64,000 nucleotides of DNA from JBCBGF01 sp039820585 (GCA_039820585.1 JBCBPV010000012.1:8255-72254); one strand, 5' to 3'. Shown: positions 18,330 to 25,685, counted from the stretch's first letter. Numbers and translations: made by a program. The notes: a model not told the origin generated them from the letters alone.

Positions 18330-18497
18330 GCGACGCCCTCACCAAGTCGAAGCGACCGTAGCACCAAACAGCACCGCCCCCGGAGCTCCGCCCGTTCGAT
18401 GCTCGAAAGGTCCACCGGACCTTTCGCCGGCTGCGCCAGACCACACCGAACCCCCTTGGTCCTAGCGATACCCTCACCAAGCTGAAGCGACCGTAGC
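18330..18497. repeat. Pair of 33-bp direct repeats
   Basis: The units 18330-18362 and 18465-18497 differ at only 4 of 33 positions; both contain CCCTCACCAAG and GAAGCGACCGTAGC. Between them lies one copy of the dispersed hairpin repeat, so the arrangement looks like a partial duplication of a composite non-coding element. Confidence 0.7.
18381..18442. repeat. Dispersed hairpin repeat, copy A
   Basis: This copy carries a perfect inverted repeat CGAAAGGTCC-ACC-GGACCTTTCG (18404-18426) flanked by CTCCGCCCGTTCG on the left and CCGGCTGCGCCAGACC on the right. Similar copies are at 18608-18662 and 22175-22226. The hairpin arms differ between copies while remaining paired in A and in the 18608 copy. 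Confidence 0.7.
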
Positions 18498-18607
18498 CAG
18501 CACGCAGCGGCGTAACCCGCTCTCACCAAATACCACACCGCGTAGGGTGGGCTTTCAGCCCACCTCCCCCACCAGCCTCCCGGCGCAACGCCCGCTTATC
18601 CCGGCAC

Positions 18608-18662
18608 CGGGGCTCCGCCCGTTCGGCCCCCTGAGCGTCCACCGAACGCTCTGCGAGACGGG
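18608..18662. repeat. Dispersed hairpin repeat, copy C
   Basis: It shares CTCCGCCCGTTCG and GTCCACCG with copy A, but the hairpin arms read GAGCGT (18633-18638) and ACGCTC (18646-18651). The arms therefore changed together relative to copy A. Confidence 0.6.
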
Positions 18663-18713
18663 CCTCCCCCCCAATCCCGAAACAATCCCCGCACACCGAT
18701 GTCTGCACGTCCG

Positions 18714-18752
18714 GTGTACCGGTTGTGTACGCCCTGTGTACGCATTGTGCAT
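18714..18752. repeat. Helically phased GTGTAC direct repeats
   Basis: GTGTAC occurs at 18714-18719, 18725-18730 and 18736-18741, exactly 11 bases apart, and a degenerate fourth unit GTGCAT follows at 18747-18752. The 5-base spacers differ, so this is not simple sequence slippage. One repeat per helical turn is the arrangement expected for cooperative protein binding to one face of DNA. The nearest downstream gene is the lipoprotein at 18923. Confidence 0.6.
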
Positions 18753-18922
18753 GCCCCAAACCGCCCCAAAAACTGTCGCCAATCCCGCACCAAACCCGCC
18801 GCCAAACCCGCGGTTGTCGCAAAAAATCCGACACCCCCACACACCCCGCTTTCCCGTGGCACGTTAGGTCCATCGAAACAGCGCCACGACAGAGGCGCAC
18901 CCAACAGGAAAGCGCCAAGTAA

Positions 18923-19306
18923 ATGAAAAAGATCATCCTCTCCGTCCTCGTCGCCTCAACCCTCTCGGCCTGCGCCACGGCCCCCGGTCAGCAAGGCTCT
19001 GGCGTCACCATGGGCGACGCCGCCCCGATCATCGGCGGCATCGCGATGCTTGTTGCTGCCAAGGAAATCAAGGACGCCGCCGAAACACCCACTCAGGTCG
19101 TCGTCACGAACCCCGGCACCAAGCCCAAACCGCTGCCAATGCCCAAGCCCGGCCCCAAGCCGATCATCAAACCCGGACCGAAGCCTGCGCCGCTGCCGAT
19201 CCCATCGCCGCTGCCGATCATCAAGCCCGGCCTGCCTGGTCTTCCCGGTCTGCCCGGCCTTCCCGGTCTTCCCGGTCTGCCGATCAAGTTCCCCTTCGGC
19301 GGCTGA
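18923..19306 (+). CDS. Small lipoprotein with proline-rich, collagen-like tail
   Basis: The 127-residue protein has a lipoprotein signal peptide with the lipobox LSAC (Cys17). A short hydrophobic stretch IIGGIAMLVAAKEI (37-50) follows. The second half is low complexity: KPKPLPMPKPGPKP-like repeats (67-102), then six uninterrupted Gly-Leu-Pro triplets (103-120), which is a collagen-type G-X-Y pattern, and the ending IKFPFGG. It is probably anchored in the outer membrane with an extended tail. No function is known. A ribosome site AGGAAAG lies about 10 bases upstream, and a strong terminator follows the stop. Confidence 0.75.
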   Translation: MKKIILSVLVASTLSACATAPGQQGSGVTMGDAAPIIGGIAMLVAAKEIKDAAETPTQVVVTNPGTKPKPLPMPKPGPKPIIKPGPKPAPLPIPSPLPIIKPGLPGLPGLPGLPGLPGLPIKFPFGG

Positions 19307-19331
19307 TCCCCGACATAACCTCCCTGTCCCT

Positions 19332-19361
19332 GGGGCGTGCTGCGGCGCGCCCCTTTTTTTT
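19332..19361 (+). terminator. Rho-independent terminator of the lipoprotein gene
   Basis: GGGGCGTGC (19332-19340) pairs with GCGCGCCCC (19345-19353), with one G-U pair and a 4-base loop, and eight T residues follow (19354-19361). This is a textbook intrinsic terminator on the plus strand, 25 bases after the stop codon. Confidence 0.92.
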
Positions 19362-19495
19362 AACTTGGTATCAATGCGTTGCGACCCGGATCGCCGATCC
19401 CTGACCATGTCGTATCTCGTTCGACACCGCCCCGCACGTCCCGCGATCATGGCAGTTTTGTCCCATCGAAACACAGCGCAAACCGGAGACATCCC

Positions 19496-19645
19496 ATGTT
19501 CGACGACATCCAGACCGACACCTATCAAGACGACACCACCGGCCTTCTCGACCCCGCTTTCGATGAGTTGTTCGACGACACGTTCAGCCACATCGCCGCC
19601 ATCGACGCCGCCATGGACGTGATCACCGCGGGGCTCGAACAGTGA
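19496..19645 (+). CDS. Small acidic protein, 49 residues, unknown
   Basis: The peptide begins MFDDIQTDTYQDDTTGLLDP and ends AAIDAAMDVITAGLEQ; it is strongly acidic, has no membrane segment, and could fold into one or two amphipathic helices. A GGAGA site lies 7 bases before the ATG at 19496. Its stop overlaps a GTG start of the next small frame (GTGA), a sign of coupled translation. No family was recognised. Confidence 0.5.
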   Translation: MFDDIQTDTYQDDTTGLLDPAFDELFDDTFSHIAAIDAAMDVITAGLEQ

Positions 19646-19845
19646 GCCTTTTGCACCGGCGCGCCCGCACCCGCCGCCTGCGCCGGGTGGCCGTGGTGTG
19701 CCTTGGCATGCTCTGCGCAACCGCGGCCTGGGCCACGCTGGGCCCGGTGACGCCGTGCGGGGATCGGGGGCCCCAAAGGGAGATCGAAATGTCCGTGCTT
19801 GACGCGTTCGAGGCCCCCCAACAGACCCTACCTGAGCGCCCCTGA
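19642..19845 (+). CDS. Small basic protein with one hydrophobic segment, unknown
   Basis: The 67-residue frame starts with a GTG that overlaps the previous stop. An arginine-rich N terminus (LLHRRARTRRLRR) is followed by VAVVCLGMLCATAAWA, which could be a signal peptide or single membrane anchor. The tail is short and polar. The coupling with the acidic peptide upstream is the main support; homology was not recognised, and the frame could be fortuitous. Confidence 0.4.
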   Translation: MSLLHRRARTRRLRRVAVVCLGMLCATAAWATLGPVTPCGDRGPQREIEMSVLDAFEAPQQTLPERP

Positions 19846-19856
19846 GACGCCCACGC

Positions 19857-20273
19857 TCACTCCTGCACGCTCTCCAACCACGCGGCCACATCGGCAATCG
19901 GTCGGCTCGTCAGGATCGGCTGCCCGCTCTCAGACGGGATCGCCACATCGTCGCCTTCAAAGAAGTCCCCAAACAGCGGCATCGCGCCCCCATGGGCCAG
20001 CATCGGATCGCGCCCGTCAATCTGGCGCACCACCCGCGAAACCGGGAACACCCCGTCATTATCCGCCGCCAACCCGGTCAGATCGGGGGGCAACACGGTC
20101 AGAACCGCGCTCATCCGCCCGTTGCCGCGCGCCGCATCGCCGTGGCACGTGGCGCAATAGGCGGCGAAAATCCCGCCGCCCTCGACCACATCGCCCGGGG
20201 TGCCCACGATCTCTTCCGCGACTGGGGCGGTGCCCATGGCGATCAATGCAAAAACAGGTGCCAGGTATTTCAT
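19857..20273 (-). CDS. Periplasmic class I cytochrome c
   Basis: The 138-residue protein has a Sec signal peptide (MKYLAPVFALIAMGTAPVAE), one haem site CATCH at residues 40-44 and a probable distal Met98 in LAHGGAMPLFGD. The C terminus DVAAWLESVQE is the last helix of small cytochromes c. It should shuttle electrons in the periplasm. It is a paralogue of the cytochrome at 22232-22627. GGGAGG lies just before the ATG at 20273, and an Fnr-type box lies 66 bases upstream, suggesting a role in microaerobic or nitrogen-oxide respiration. Confidence 0.88.
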   Translation of the reverse strand: MKYLAPVFALIAMGTAPVAEEIVGTPGDVVEGGGIFAAYCATCHGDAARGNGRMSAVLTVLPPDLTGLAADNDGVFPVSRVVRQIDGRDPMLAHGGAMPLFGDFFEGDDVAIPSESGQPILTSRPIADVAAWLESVQE

Positions 20274-20332
20274 CTCTGCCTCCCTTTTGTGTGCCGTTGG
20301 GGTCAGCCTGCGCGCAGCGTTTCGCGGGCGCA

Positions 20333-20346
20333 TTGATCGGGGTCAA
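20333..20346. promoter_or_regulatory. Fnr-type box upstream of the first cytochrome c
   Basis: TTGAT-CGGG-GTCAA matches the Fnr consensus TTGAT-N4-ATCAA at nine of ten defined positions. Its centre is 66.5 bases from the cytochrome ATG, similar to the other two boxes in this window. It also lies about 72 bases before the divergent oxidoreductase gene at 20418 and could affect both. Confidence 0.68.
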
Positions 20347-20417
20347 TCCGGGGTCTGAGCGTTTAGGCCGCGGGGCCCGTCGCTGGACGCCTGCCGCCCG
20401 TCGTGGCACGCGGGGTC

Positions 20418-21596
20418 ATGGACCCGCTCTTTCACCCCCTGACCTTACCCTGCGGCACGATCTTGAAGAACCGCATTGCCAAGGCGGCGATGTCGGATTC
20501 GCTGGGTGACGGGCGCGGGGCCCCCAGCGATGCGCAGATCAGGCTTTATGAGCGTTGGGCCGAGGGCGGTGTGGCCGTCTCGATCATCGGTGAAGTGCAG
20601 GGCGACCCCCGGTTTGCAGAAAAGCCGGGCAATCTGGTCCTGCGCCCGGATGCGGATCTTGCGCGGTTCCGCGCGCTGGCGCGGGCCGGGGCGGGCAACG
20701 CGGCGCAGCTGTGGTTGCAACTGGGGCATGCCGGCGCGATGGCGCATCCGCCGATCAGCACGCCGAAAGGGCCGAGCGCGTTGGACCTGCCCGGCATGAC
20801 ATGCGGCGCGCTCAGCCTGTCAGAGGTTCAGGCCCTGCCCGCCCAATTCGCGCAAACCGCAGTTCTGGCGCGGGATCTGGGCTTTGGCGGGGTCGAGCTT
20901 CATGCCGCTCACGGGTTCCTCCTCAGCCAGTTTCTGTCGCCCTTGTTCAATCGGCGCGACGATGCCTATGGCGGCGCGCTCGCCGCCCGAATGCGGCTGG
21001 TGCTGGAAGTGGTGGAGGCGGTGCGCCGGGCGGTCGGCCCGGCCTTTCCAGTGGCGATCAAGATCAACGCGACAGACCAGCTGGAAGGTGGATTTGCCGA
21101 GGGCGAAGCGCTGGCCCTTGTGGCCGCGCTGGACCGGACGGGCCTTGATCTGATCGACATCAGCGGCGGCACTTATTTCCCCGGTGCGCGTGCTGCGTCG
21201 GACAGTGGAGGGCGCGGACCCTATTTTGCTGCGTTCGCGCGGCGGGCCCGGGCCGTCACCTCCAAGCCCCTGATGCTGACGGGCGGCTTCAAAACCCGCG
21301 CGCAGGCGGTTGAGACCCTCGCACAGGGGGACGCCGACATCGTGGGGCTGGCCCGTGCGATGATCCTGGACCCTGCGCTGCCAGAGCGGTGGCGCGATGA
21401 CGAAGGCGACGTGGCGTTTCCGAGGTTCAGCGCACCGCCGGAGGGTGGGATCACCGCGTGGTATTCGATGCGCCTGACCGAGATTGGTGAGGATCGGGAG
21501 ACCGAGGATCCAGTTGCGCTTGCCGACGCGGTGGCAGCGTATGAGGCGCGAGATGCGGCCCGGGTGGCGCTGTGGAACGGGCGGTTTGGGGGGTGA
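20418..21596 (+). CDS. NADH:flavin oxidoreductase / old yellow enzyme family
   Basis: The 392-residue TIM-barrel FMN enzyme starts MDPLFHPLTLPCGTILKNRI, the usual N terminus of the OYE family. The conserved substrate and FMN segments include GFGGVELHAAHGFLLSQFLS, SPLFNRRDDAYGG, and the phosphate-binding end LMLTGGFKTRAQA then DIVGLARAMILDPALP. Members reduce enones or related compounds with NAD(P)H; the substrate here is unknown. An alternative GTG lies five codons upstream, but the ATG at 20418 fits the family start. It diverges from the cytochrome c gene across the Fnr-type box. Confidence 0.88.
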   Translation: MDPLFHPLTLPCGTILKNRIAKAAMSDSLGDGRGAPSDAQIRLYERWAEGGVAVSIIGEVQGDPRFAEKPGNLVLRPDADLARFRALARAGAGNAAQLWLQLGHAGAMAHPPISTPKGPSALDLPGMTCGALSLSEVQALPAQFAQTAVLARDLGFGGVELHAAHGFLLSQFLSPLFNRRDDAYGGALAARMRLVLEVVEAVRRAVGPAFPVAIKINATDQLEGGFAEGEALALVAALDRTGLDLIDISGGTYFPGARAASDSGGRGPYFAAFARRARAVTSKPLMLTGGFKTRAQAVETLAQGDADIVGLARAMILDPALPERWRDDEGDVAFPRFSAPPEGGITAWYSMRLTEIGEDRETEDPVALADAVAAYEARDAARVALWNGRFGG

Positions 21597-21704
21597 TCCC
21601 CAGCGCGTGCTGCCAAGGTCGGTAAACAGTCCACAGGCCCCGGCTGGGGTGACTCTGCCGCAAACATACGTTCTCCTAGCGCCACCGCCGCCTGGAGACC
21701 GCCG

Positions 21705-22151
21705 ATGCCCGCCACCTACACCTATGCCGCCATAATGTTCGCCGCCGGGATCGGTATCCCGATCCTGGCCGCGCTGAACGCATCGCTCGGCGCGCGGTTC
21801 GGATCACCCGCCGCGGCGGCGGCGATCCTGTTTGCCATCGCGATGCTCTGTGCCGCGGCCGCCACCCTCGCAACCGGCGGCACCCGCGCCCTGGCCACCG
21901 CCCCTGCGCAACCCAAGGTTCTGTTCCTTGCCGGTGTGCTAATCGCCTTCTACGTGCTGTCGATCACCTGGATCGCACCGGTGTTTGGCGTCGGCAACGC
22001 GGTGTTCTTCGTCCTTCTGGGTCAGCTTGTCGCCGCCGCCGCCATCGACCATTTCGGACTGTTCGGCGCGCGCGAAGCCACGCTCACCTGGTCGCGAGCC
22101 GGCGGCATCGCGTTGATGGCAGCGGGCGTGGCGCTGACGCAGAGGGTGTGA
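21705..22151 (+). CDS. DMT-family transporter, YdcZ (DUF606) type
   Basis: The 148-residue membrane protein has five hydrophobic segments, as in the half-size DUF606/YdcZ group of the drug/metabolite transporter superfamily. Typical pieces are GIPILAALNASLGARFGSP and APVFGVGNAVFFVLLGQLVA. These proteins probably work as dimers; substrates are not established. The ATG at 21705 follows GGAGA. Confidence 0.8.
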   Translation: MPATYTYAAIMFAAGIGIPILAALNASLGARFGSPAAAAAILFAIAMLCAAAATLATGGTRALATAPAQPKVLFLAGVLIAFYVLSITWIAPVFGVGNAVFFVLLGQLVAAAAIDHFGLFGAREATLTWSRAGGIALMAAGVALTQRV

Positions 22152-22174
22152 TCGGCAAGGCCGGCTGGGCTTCG

Positions 22175-22226
22175 TCCGTTCGCAGCTCGACGTGTCCACT
22201 GGACCTTTCGCCGGTTGCGCCGGACC
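22175..22226. repeat. Dispersed hairpin repeat, copy B
   Basis: The copy matches 18391-18442 at about 43 of 52 positions, including GGACCTTTCGCCGG. Its hairpin is weaker: only GTCC-ACT-GGAC remains paired. It lies between the transporter and the second cytochrome, which converge here. Confidence 0.65.
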
Positions 22227-22231
22227 AGCGC

Positions 22232-22627
22232 TCACTCCTGAATAGATGCCAGCCAATAGGCGATATCGACCACCGCCTGGCTTGTGAAGACCGGCGTGCC
22301 ATCGGCGGCATCGACCACACCGCTTTGATCTTCCAGAATAAACCCAAACACCGGCATCGCCCCGCCATGGGCCAACAGATCGCGACCGTCGATCTTGCGC
22401 ACGATCTCACCCATCGGAAACGGTACACCGCCCGGCGCGATCTGGGTCAGATCGGGGGGCTGAACCTGCAGGATCGAGGTCATTGGCCCATCGCCCTTCG
22501 CCTCCATCCCGTGGCAGGTGGCGCAGTTGGCGCGAAACTGTAGCGCGCCGTTGTCAACATCCGGCTCGGTCGCCAGCGCGGGCCAGGCCGCAAGCACGGT
22601 CGCACCAATCGTTAGGGCATATCGCAT
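22232..22627 (-). CDS. Periplasmic class I cytochrome c, paralogue
   Basis: The 131-residue precursor has the signal peptide MRYALTIGATVLAAWPALAT, a haem site CATCH at residues 35-39 and a probable Met91 ligand in LAHGGAMPVFG. It shares with the cytochrome at 19857-20273 the motifs QPPDLT/LPPDLT, VRKIDGRD/VRQIDGRD, HGGAMP and WLASIQE/WLESVQE, so the two arose by duplication. The ATG at 22627 starts right at the signal peptide; the open frame further upstream is a chance extension. An Fnr-type box lies 64 bases upstream. Confidence 0.88.
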   Translation of the reverse strand: MRYALTIGATVLAAWPALATEPDVDNGALQFRANCATCHGMEAKGDGPMTSILQVQPPDLTQIAPGGVPFPMGEIVRKIDGRDLLAHGGAMPVFGFILEDQSGVVDAADGTPVFTSQAVVDIAYWLASIQE

Positions 22628-22684
22628 AAGGTTTCTCCATCGCGCGTGTGTCCGTGACTGTGGCGCGACAGATGCAGGGCGACA

Positions 22685-22698
22685 TTGACCCCGATCAA
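22685..22698. promoter_or_regulatory. Fnr-type box upstream of the second cytochrome c
   Basis: TTGAC-CCCG-ATCAA is nine of ten matches to TTGAT-N4-ATCAA, centred 64.5 bases before the cytochrome ATG. With the centre at -41.5 the -10 would read CACAGT, three of six matches. It is also 65 bases before the divergent kinase-fold gene at 22763. Confidence 0.7.
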
Positions 22699-22762
22699 AC
22701 CTGATGCGGTTGACGCAGGCCTGTGCCCACGGCACTTTCGCGCCACGGGGTAAGGGGGGCAA

Positions 22763-23692
22763 ATGGCGGGACTGCTGGCACGGGTCAAAGCGCGCAAAAC
22801 GCTGTGGGCGGGATTGGGTGATCTGCCCGCCGCCAAGGGGCTCAAGCTGCGCAAATGCCTGAAAACCACACCGTCTTCCGTCGTGTATGCAGGCGAGCTG
22901 GACCATAAGCCCGTCGTCATCAAGCGCGCGCTTGGCCCCGATGCCGCCGATCTGGCGGGGGCCCAGGCGCGTGAACTGGCCTATCAGCATCCGCGCATGG
23001 GCGATGGCCGTTACCGCGTGCCCGAACCGATCATCAGCAATGCCGAGGCCGGTGTGGTGGTGATGAGCGCGGCGCCGGGCCTGCGGCTCGACCACGCGCT
23101 GCGCGCCGAGCCCGATAGGCGGGTCGAGCTGATCGCCGCCTCGGCCCGCTGGCTCGCCCATTACATCGCGCCCCGGCGCGAGGTTGACGATTTCGGTGGC
23201 GGCTACTGGATCAAACGGCGGCGCGCGGCGATCAAGGATATGCCCGCTGGCGCCGACCGCACCCGGATCGAGACGCTGATCGGGATCATGCATGGCGAAC
23301 GCGCGAAGATCAGCGGCAAGCCGATCACGCGTGCCCGCAGCCACGGCGACTTTTGCGCGATCAACCTGATGGTGGCGGGGGATGAAATCTGGGGCGTGGA
23401 CATCCAGAACAGCCACTGGCTGGCCGTTGCCAAGGATATCGCACGGTTTCTGGTGTATCTGGAGATTGCGCTGCCCGCCGGGCGCTATGACGGGCCATGC
23501 GGGCTGTCGGTGGGGGATTGCCATGCGTTTTTGGGGGTCGAGGGGTTGATCCCCCCGGATGAGGCGAACCGGGTGCTGCCCTATTTCGTAGCCTCAGAGG
23601 TGGCGGGGCGGCTGGTGTCGGAACAGGGGCAGCCCTACATGATCTCGGCGGCGCAAGCGTTGGCGGATCGGTTGATTGCGGAGCGTGCGTAA
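22763..23692 (+). CDS. Kinase-fold protein (aminoglycoside phosphotransferase-like)
   Basis: The 309-residue cytoplasmic protein has a degenerate protein-kinase-like fold. A lysine in the strand KPVVIKRALG corresponds to the ATP-binding lysine, ARSHGDFCAINLMVAG is the catalytic loop (HGD...N) and WGVDIQNSH corresponds to the metal-binding DFG-like Asp. This layout fits APH or RIO-like small-molecule or lipopolysaccharide kinases. The substrate is unknown. It diverges from the cytochrome c gene. Confidence 0.7.
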   Translation: MAGLLARVKARKTLWAGLGDLPAAKGLKLRKCLKTTPSSVVYAGELDHKPVVIKRALGPDAADLAGAQARELAYQHPRMGDGRYRVPEPIISNAEAGVVVMSAAPGLRLDHALRAEPDRRVELIAASARWLAHYIAPRREVDDFGGGYWIKRRRAAIKDMPAGADRTRIETLIGIMHGERAKISGKPITRARSHGDFCAINLMVAGDEIWGVDIQNSHWLAVAKDIARFLVYLEIALPAGRYDGPCGLSVGDCHAFLGVEGLIPPDEANRVLPYFVASEVAGRLVSEQGQPYMISAAQALADRLIAERA

Positions 23693-23694
23693 CC

Positions 23695-23730
23695 CCTTAC
23701 CCTCGCACACAGGGGGAGAGGGTTAGGGTG
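23695..23730. repeat. REP-like palindrome (CCCTTACCCTC ... GAGAGGGTTAGGGTG)
   Basis: The element lies in the 30-bp gap between the convergent kinase-fold gene and lolD. It belongs to the same family as those at 35249, 51901 and 62547. Its arms are imperfect. A role in ending or stabilising both messages is likely. Confidence 0.65.
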
Positions 23731-24409
23731 ACTGCGATAGCACCCCACCCTCCAACCGCACCACCCGGTCCATCCGCGCGGCCAACCCCGGGTTATGCGT
23801 CGCGATCACAGCCCCCAGCCCCGTCTCGCGCACCAGATCCATCAACACCCCGAACACCACGTCCGAGGTCGCGGGGTCCAGGTTCCCCGTCGGTTCATCG
23901 GCTAACAATAGCCCCGGCGCGTTCGCCATCGCCCGACAGAATGCCACGCGCTGTTGCTCGCCCCCCGACATCTCGGCCGGGCGGTGTCGCACGCGCTCGG
24001 AAAGGCCCACGCGGCCCAAAAGATCTTCGGCCCGCGCCTGCGCCGCCCCCGCCGCCACGCCGTTGGCCAACTGCGGCAGCACGATGTTTTCGGCCGCCGT
24101 GAACTCCGGTAGCAAGTGGTGGAACTGATAGACAAACCCCACCTGGTCGCGCCGCGCCTCGGTTCGGCGCCGGTCGGACCGGCGGGTCAGATCCTCGCCC
24201 GCGATCTCCACCGTCCCGCCATCGGCCGAGTCCAGAAGCCCTGCGATATGCAGCAAGGTGGATTTGCCCGCCCCAGACGGTGCCACCAACGCCACAACCT
24301 CGCCCCGCGCGACGGTCAGATCGACGCCGCGCAGCACATCAACCTCGGTGGGCTTGCCCCGGTTATAGGCCTTGGAAATCCCTGCCAGCCGCAGTGCCGC
24401 ATCACTCAT
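23723..24409 (-). CDS. lolD: Lipoprotein-releasing ABC transporter ATP-binding protein
   Basis: The 228-residue ATPase has Walker A APSGAGKSTLLHIAGLLD, the LolD-type Q-loop segment GFVYQFHHLLPEFTAAEN, signature MSGGEQQRVAFCRAMAN and Walker B LLLADEPTGNLD. It drives transfer of outer-membrane lipoproteins from the inner membrane to LolA. It overlaps the 3' end of the permease gene by 8 bases, so the two are translated together. Confidence 0.92.
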   Translation of the reverse strand: MSDAALRLAGISKAYNRGKPTEVDVLRGVDLTVARGEVVALVAPSGAGKSTLLHIAGLLDSADGGTVEIAGEDLTRRSDRRRTEARRDQVGFVYQFHHLLPEFTAAENIVLPQLANGVAAGAAQARAEDLLGRVGLSERVRHRPAEMSGGEQQRVAFCRAMANAPGLLLADEPTGNLDPATSDVVFGVLMDLVRETGLGAVIATHNPGLAARMDRVVRLEGGVLSQSP

Positions 24410-25685
24410 AACGCAGCGCCTCGACCGGGTTCAGTCGCGCGGCGCGACGGGCGGGCAACAGTGTCACGATGAACGACAAGGCGAGCGACAGACCCACCGC
24501 CTGCAACACATCGCCCAGTTCCAGTTGCGCGGGCAAACGGTAGATGCCGCGGATCGAGGGATCCCACACTTCACCCCCCGAGGCGTTGTTCACAAAGGCC
24601 AGGATCTGGTCGAAATAGATCGCGAACAGGCACCCCAGGATCACGCCCAGCAGCGTCCCGATCACCCCCACCAACGCGCCGCAGATGAAAAACACCCGCA
24701 TCACCGCGCCCTCGGTCAGGCCCATGGTACGCAAGATCCCGATGTCGCGCCCCTTGTTCTTCACCAACATCACGAGCCCTGAGATGATGTTCATCGACGC
24801 GATCAGCACTAGCACGCTCATCAGCACAAACATCACGGTATCTTCGATCTCAAGCGCGCGCAGGAAACTGCCCGCGCTGTCGCGCCAGGTCCACAAAAGC
24901 GCGTTCTCCCCGCTCGCCGCCAACAGCGTCGGACCCAGCGCTTCGACCTGCTCTGGCTCGGTCACCATGACCTCAATCTCATCGGCCACGCCATCACGGT
25001 TGAAGAACAGCTGCGCCTCGTCGAACGGCAGGTAGAGCCGCGTGCGGTCAATATCGAAACGGCCCGCAGTGAAGATGTACACCACCTCATAGTTCGACAC
25101 CCGCGGACTGGTGCCAAAGGCCGTGCGCACCCCGTTGGGCGAGATCATCCGGATCGTATCGCCGATCGACACGCCCAGTTCGCGCGCCAGCCCCGAACCA
25201 AGGGCCACACCCTCATCAAACCGGTTGATATCGCCAATCGCGGCCTGCGGGGTCATCAGCCGCGGGATCGTGCGCAGATCGTCACCGCGAATACCAAACA
25301 CCTCAGCCCCGGTATTTTCGTCCCGCGCGTTCAACATAACCTGTGCCCGCACCAATGGTGCCGCCCGCGTTACCTCGGGCACAGCGCGCAACCGTTCGGC
25401 CAGCGCATCGAAATCGCGGATCGCGCGCGACGTACCCCCTGCCTCCGTCTCATAGGTGGCGGAGTAGACGGTCACATGGGCATTCGCGCCCAGGATCGTA
25501 TCCACGAACTCGGCCCGAAAGCCTGCGCGCACTGCCAGTGTGATGATCAGCGCGGCCACCGCCAGCGTGATCCCCACCAGGCTGATCCAGGTCATCACGC
25601 TGACCCCGCCTTCGGCCCGGCGCGCGCGCAAGTAGCGCCAGGCGATCATCCATTCGAAACGGGAAAAGGGCGCGGGGGAGGACAT
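24402..25685 (-). CDS. lolC: Lipoprotein-releasing ABC transporter permease LolC/E
   Basis: The 427-residue protein has an N-terminal membrane segment (MTWISLVGITLAVAALIIT), a large periplasmic domain (about residues 50-270) and three C-terminal segments of the FtsX/MacB type, with GLVMLVKNKGRDIGILRTMG. The N-terminal FEWMIAWRYLRARR is typical of LolC/LolE. Alphaproteobacteria usually carry one such permease, which acts as a homodimer with LolD. The symbol lolE would be equally valid. Confidence 0.9.
   Translation of the reverse strand: MSSPAPFSRFEWMIAWRYLRARRAEGGVSVMTWISLVGITLAVAALIITLAVRAGFRAEFVDTILGANAHVTVYSATYETEAGGTSRAIRDFDALAERLRAVPEVTRAAPLVRAQVMLNARDENTGAEVFGIRGDDLRTIPRLMTPQAAIGDINRFDEGVALGSGLARELGVSIGDTIRMISPNGVRTAFGTSPRVSNYEVVYIFTAGRFDIDRTRLYLPFDEAQLFFNRDGVADEIEVMVTEPEQVEALGPTLLAASGENALLWTWRDSAGSFLRALEIEDTVMFVLMSVLVLIASMNIISGLVMLVKNKGRDIGILRTMGLTEGAVMRVFFICGALVGVIGTLLGVILGCLFAIYFDQILAFVNNASGGEVWDPSIRGIYRLPAQLELGDVLQAVGLSLALSFIVTLLPARRAARLNPVEALRYE

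Larger units (their letters stand above)
18172..18922. other. Repeat-rich intergenic region without a supported gene
   Basis: No open frame here looks like a conserved protein. The stretch contains a CCCGGCC-GAAA-GGCCGGG hairpin (18234-18251), two 33-bp direct repeats, two copies of a 52-bp-class dispersed repeat, a GGTGGGC-TTTCA-GCCCACC hairpin (18546-18564) and an array of phased GTGTAC repeats (18714-18752). An inverted repeat TGTCG-N9-CGACA (18815-18833) lies before the lipoprotein gene. The last 200 bases before 18923 must hold its promoter; no clear -35/-10 pair was recognised. Confidence 0.7.

Noticed and set aside
18049..18978. Several overlapping minus-strand open frames in the repeat-rich spacer
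   Set aside because: They run through the dispersed repeats and hairpins, have repetitive Arg/Gly/Ala composition and no start signals.
19093..19287. GC-rich tandem triplets in the lipoprotein gene as a CRISPR or minisatellite
   Set aside because: The repeat is in frame and encodes Gly-Leu-Pro; there are no spacers as in CRISPR arrays.
22628..23524. Long N-terminal extension of the second cytochrome c frame
   Set aside because: It lies opposite the kinase-fold gene and would hide the signal peptide and the Fnr-type box.
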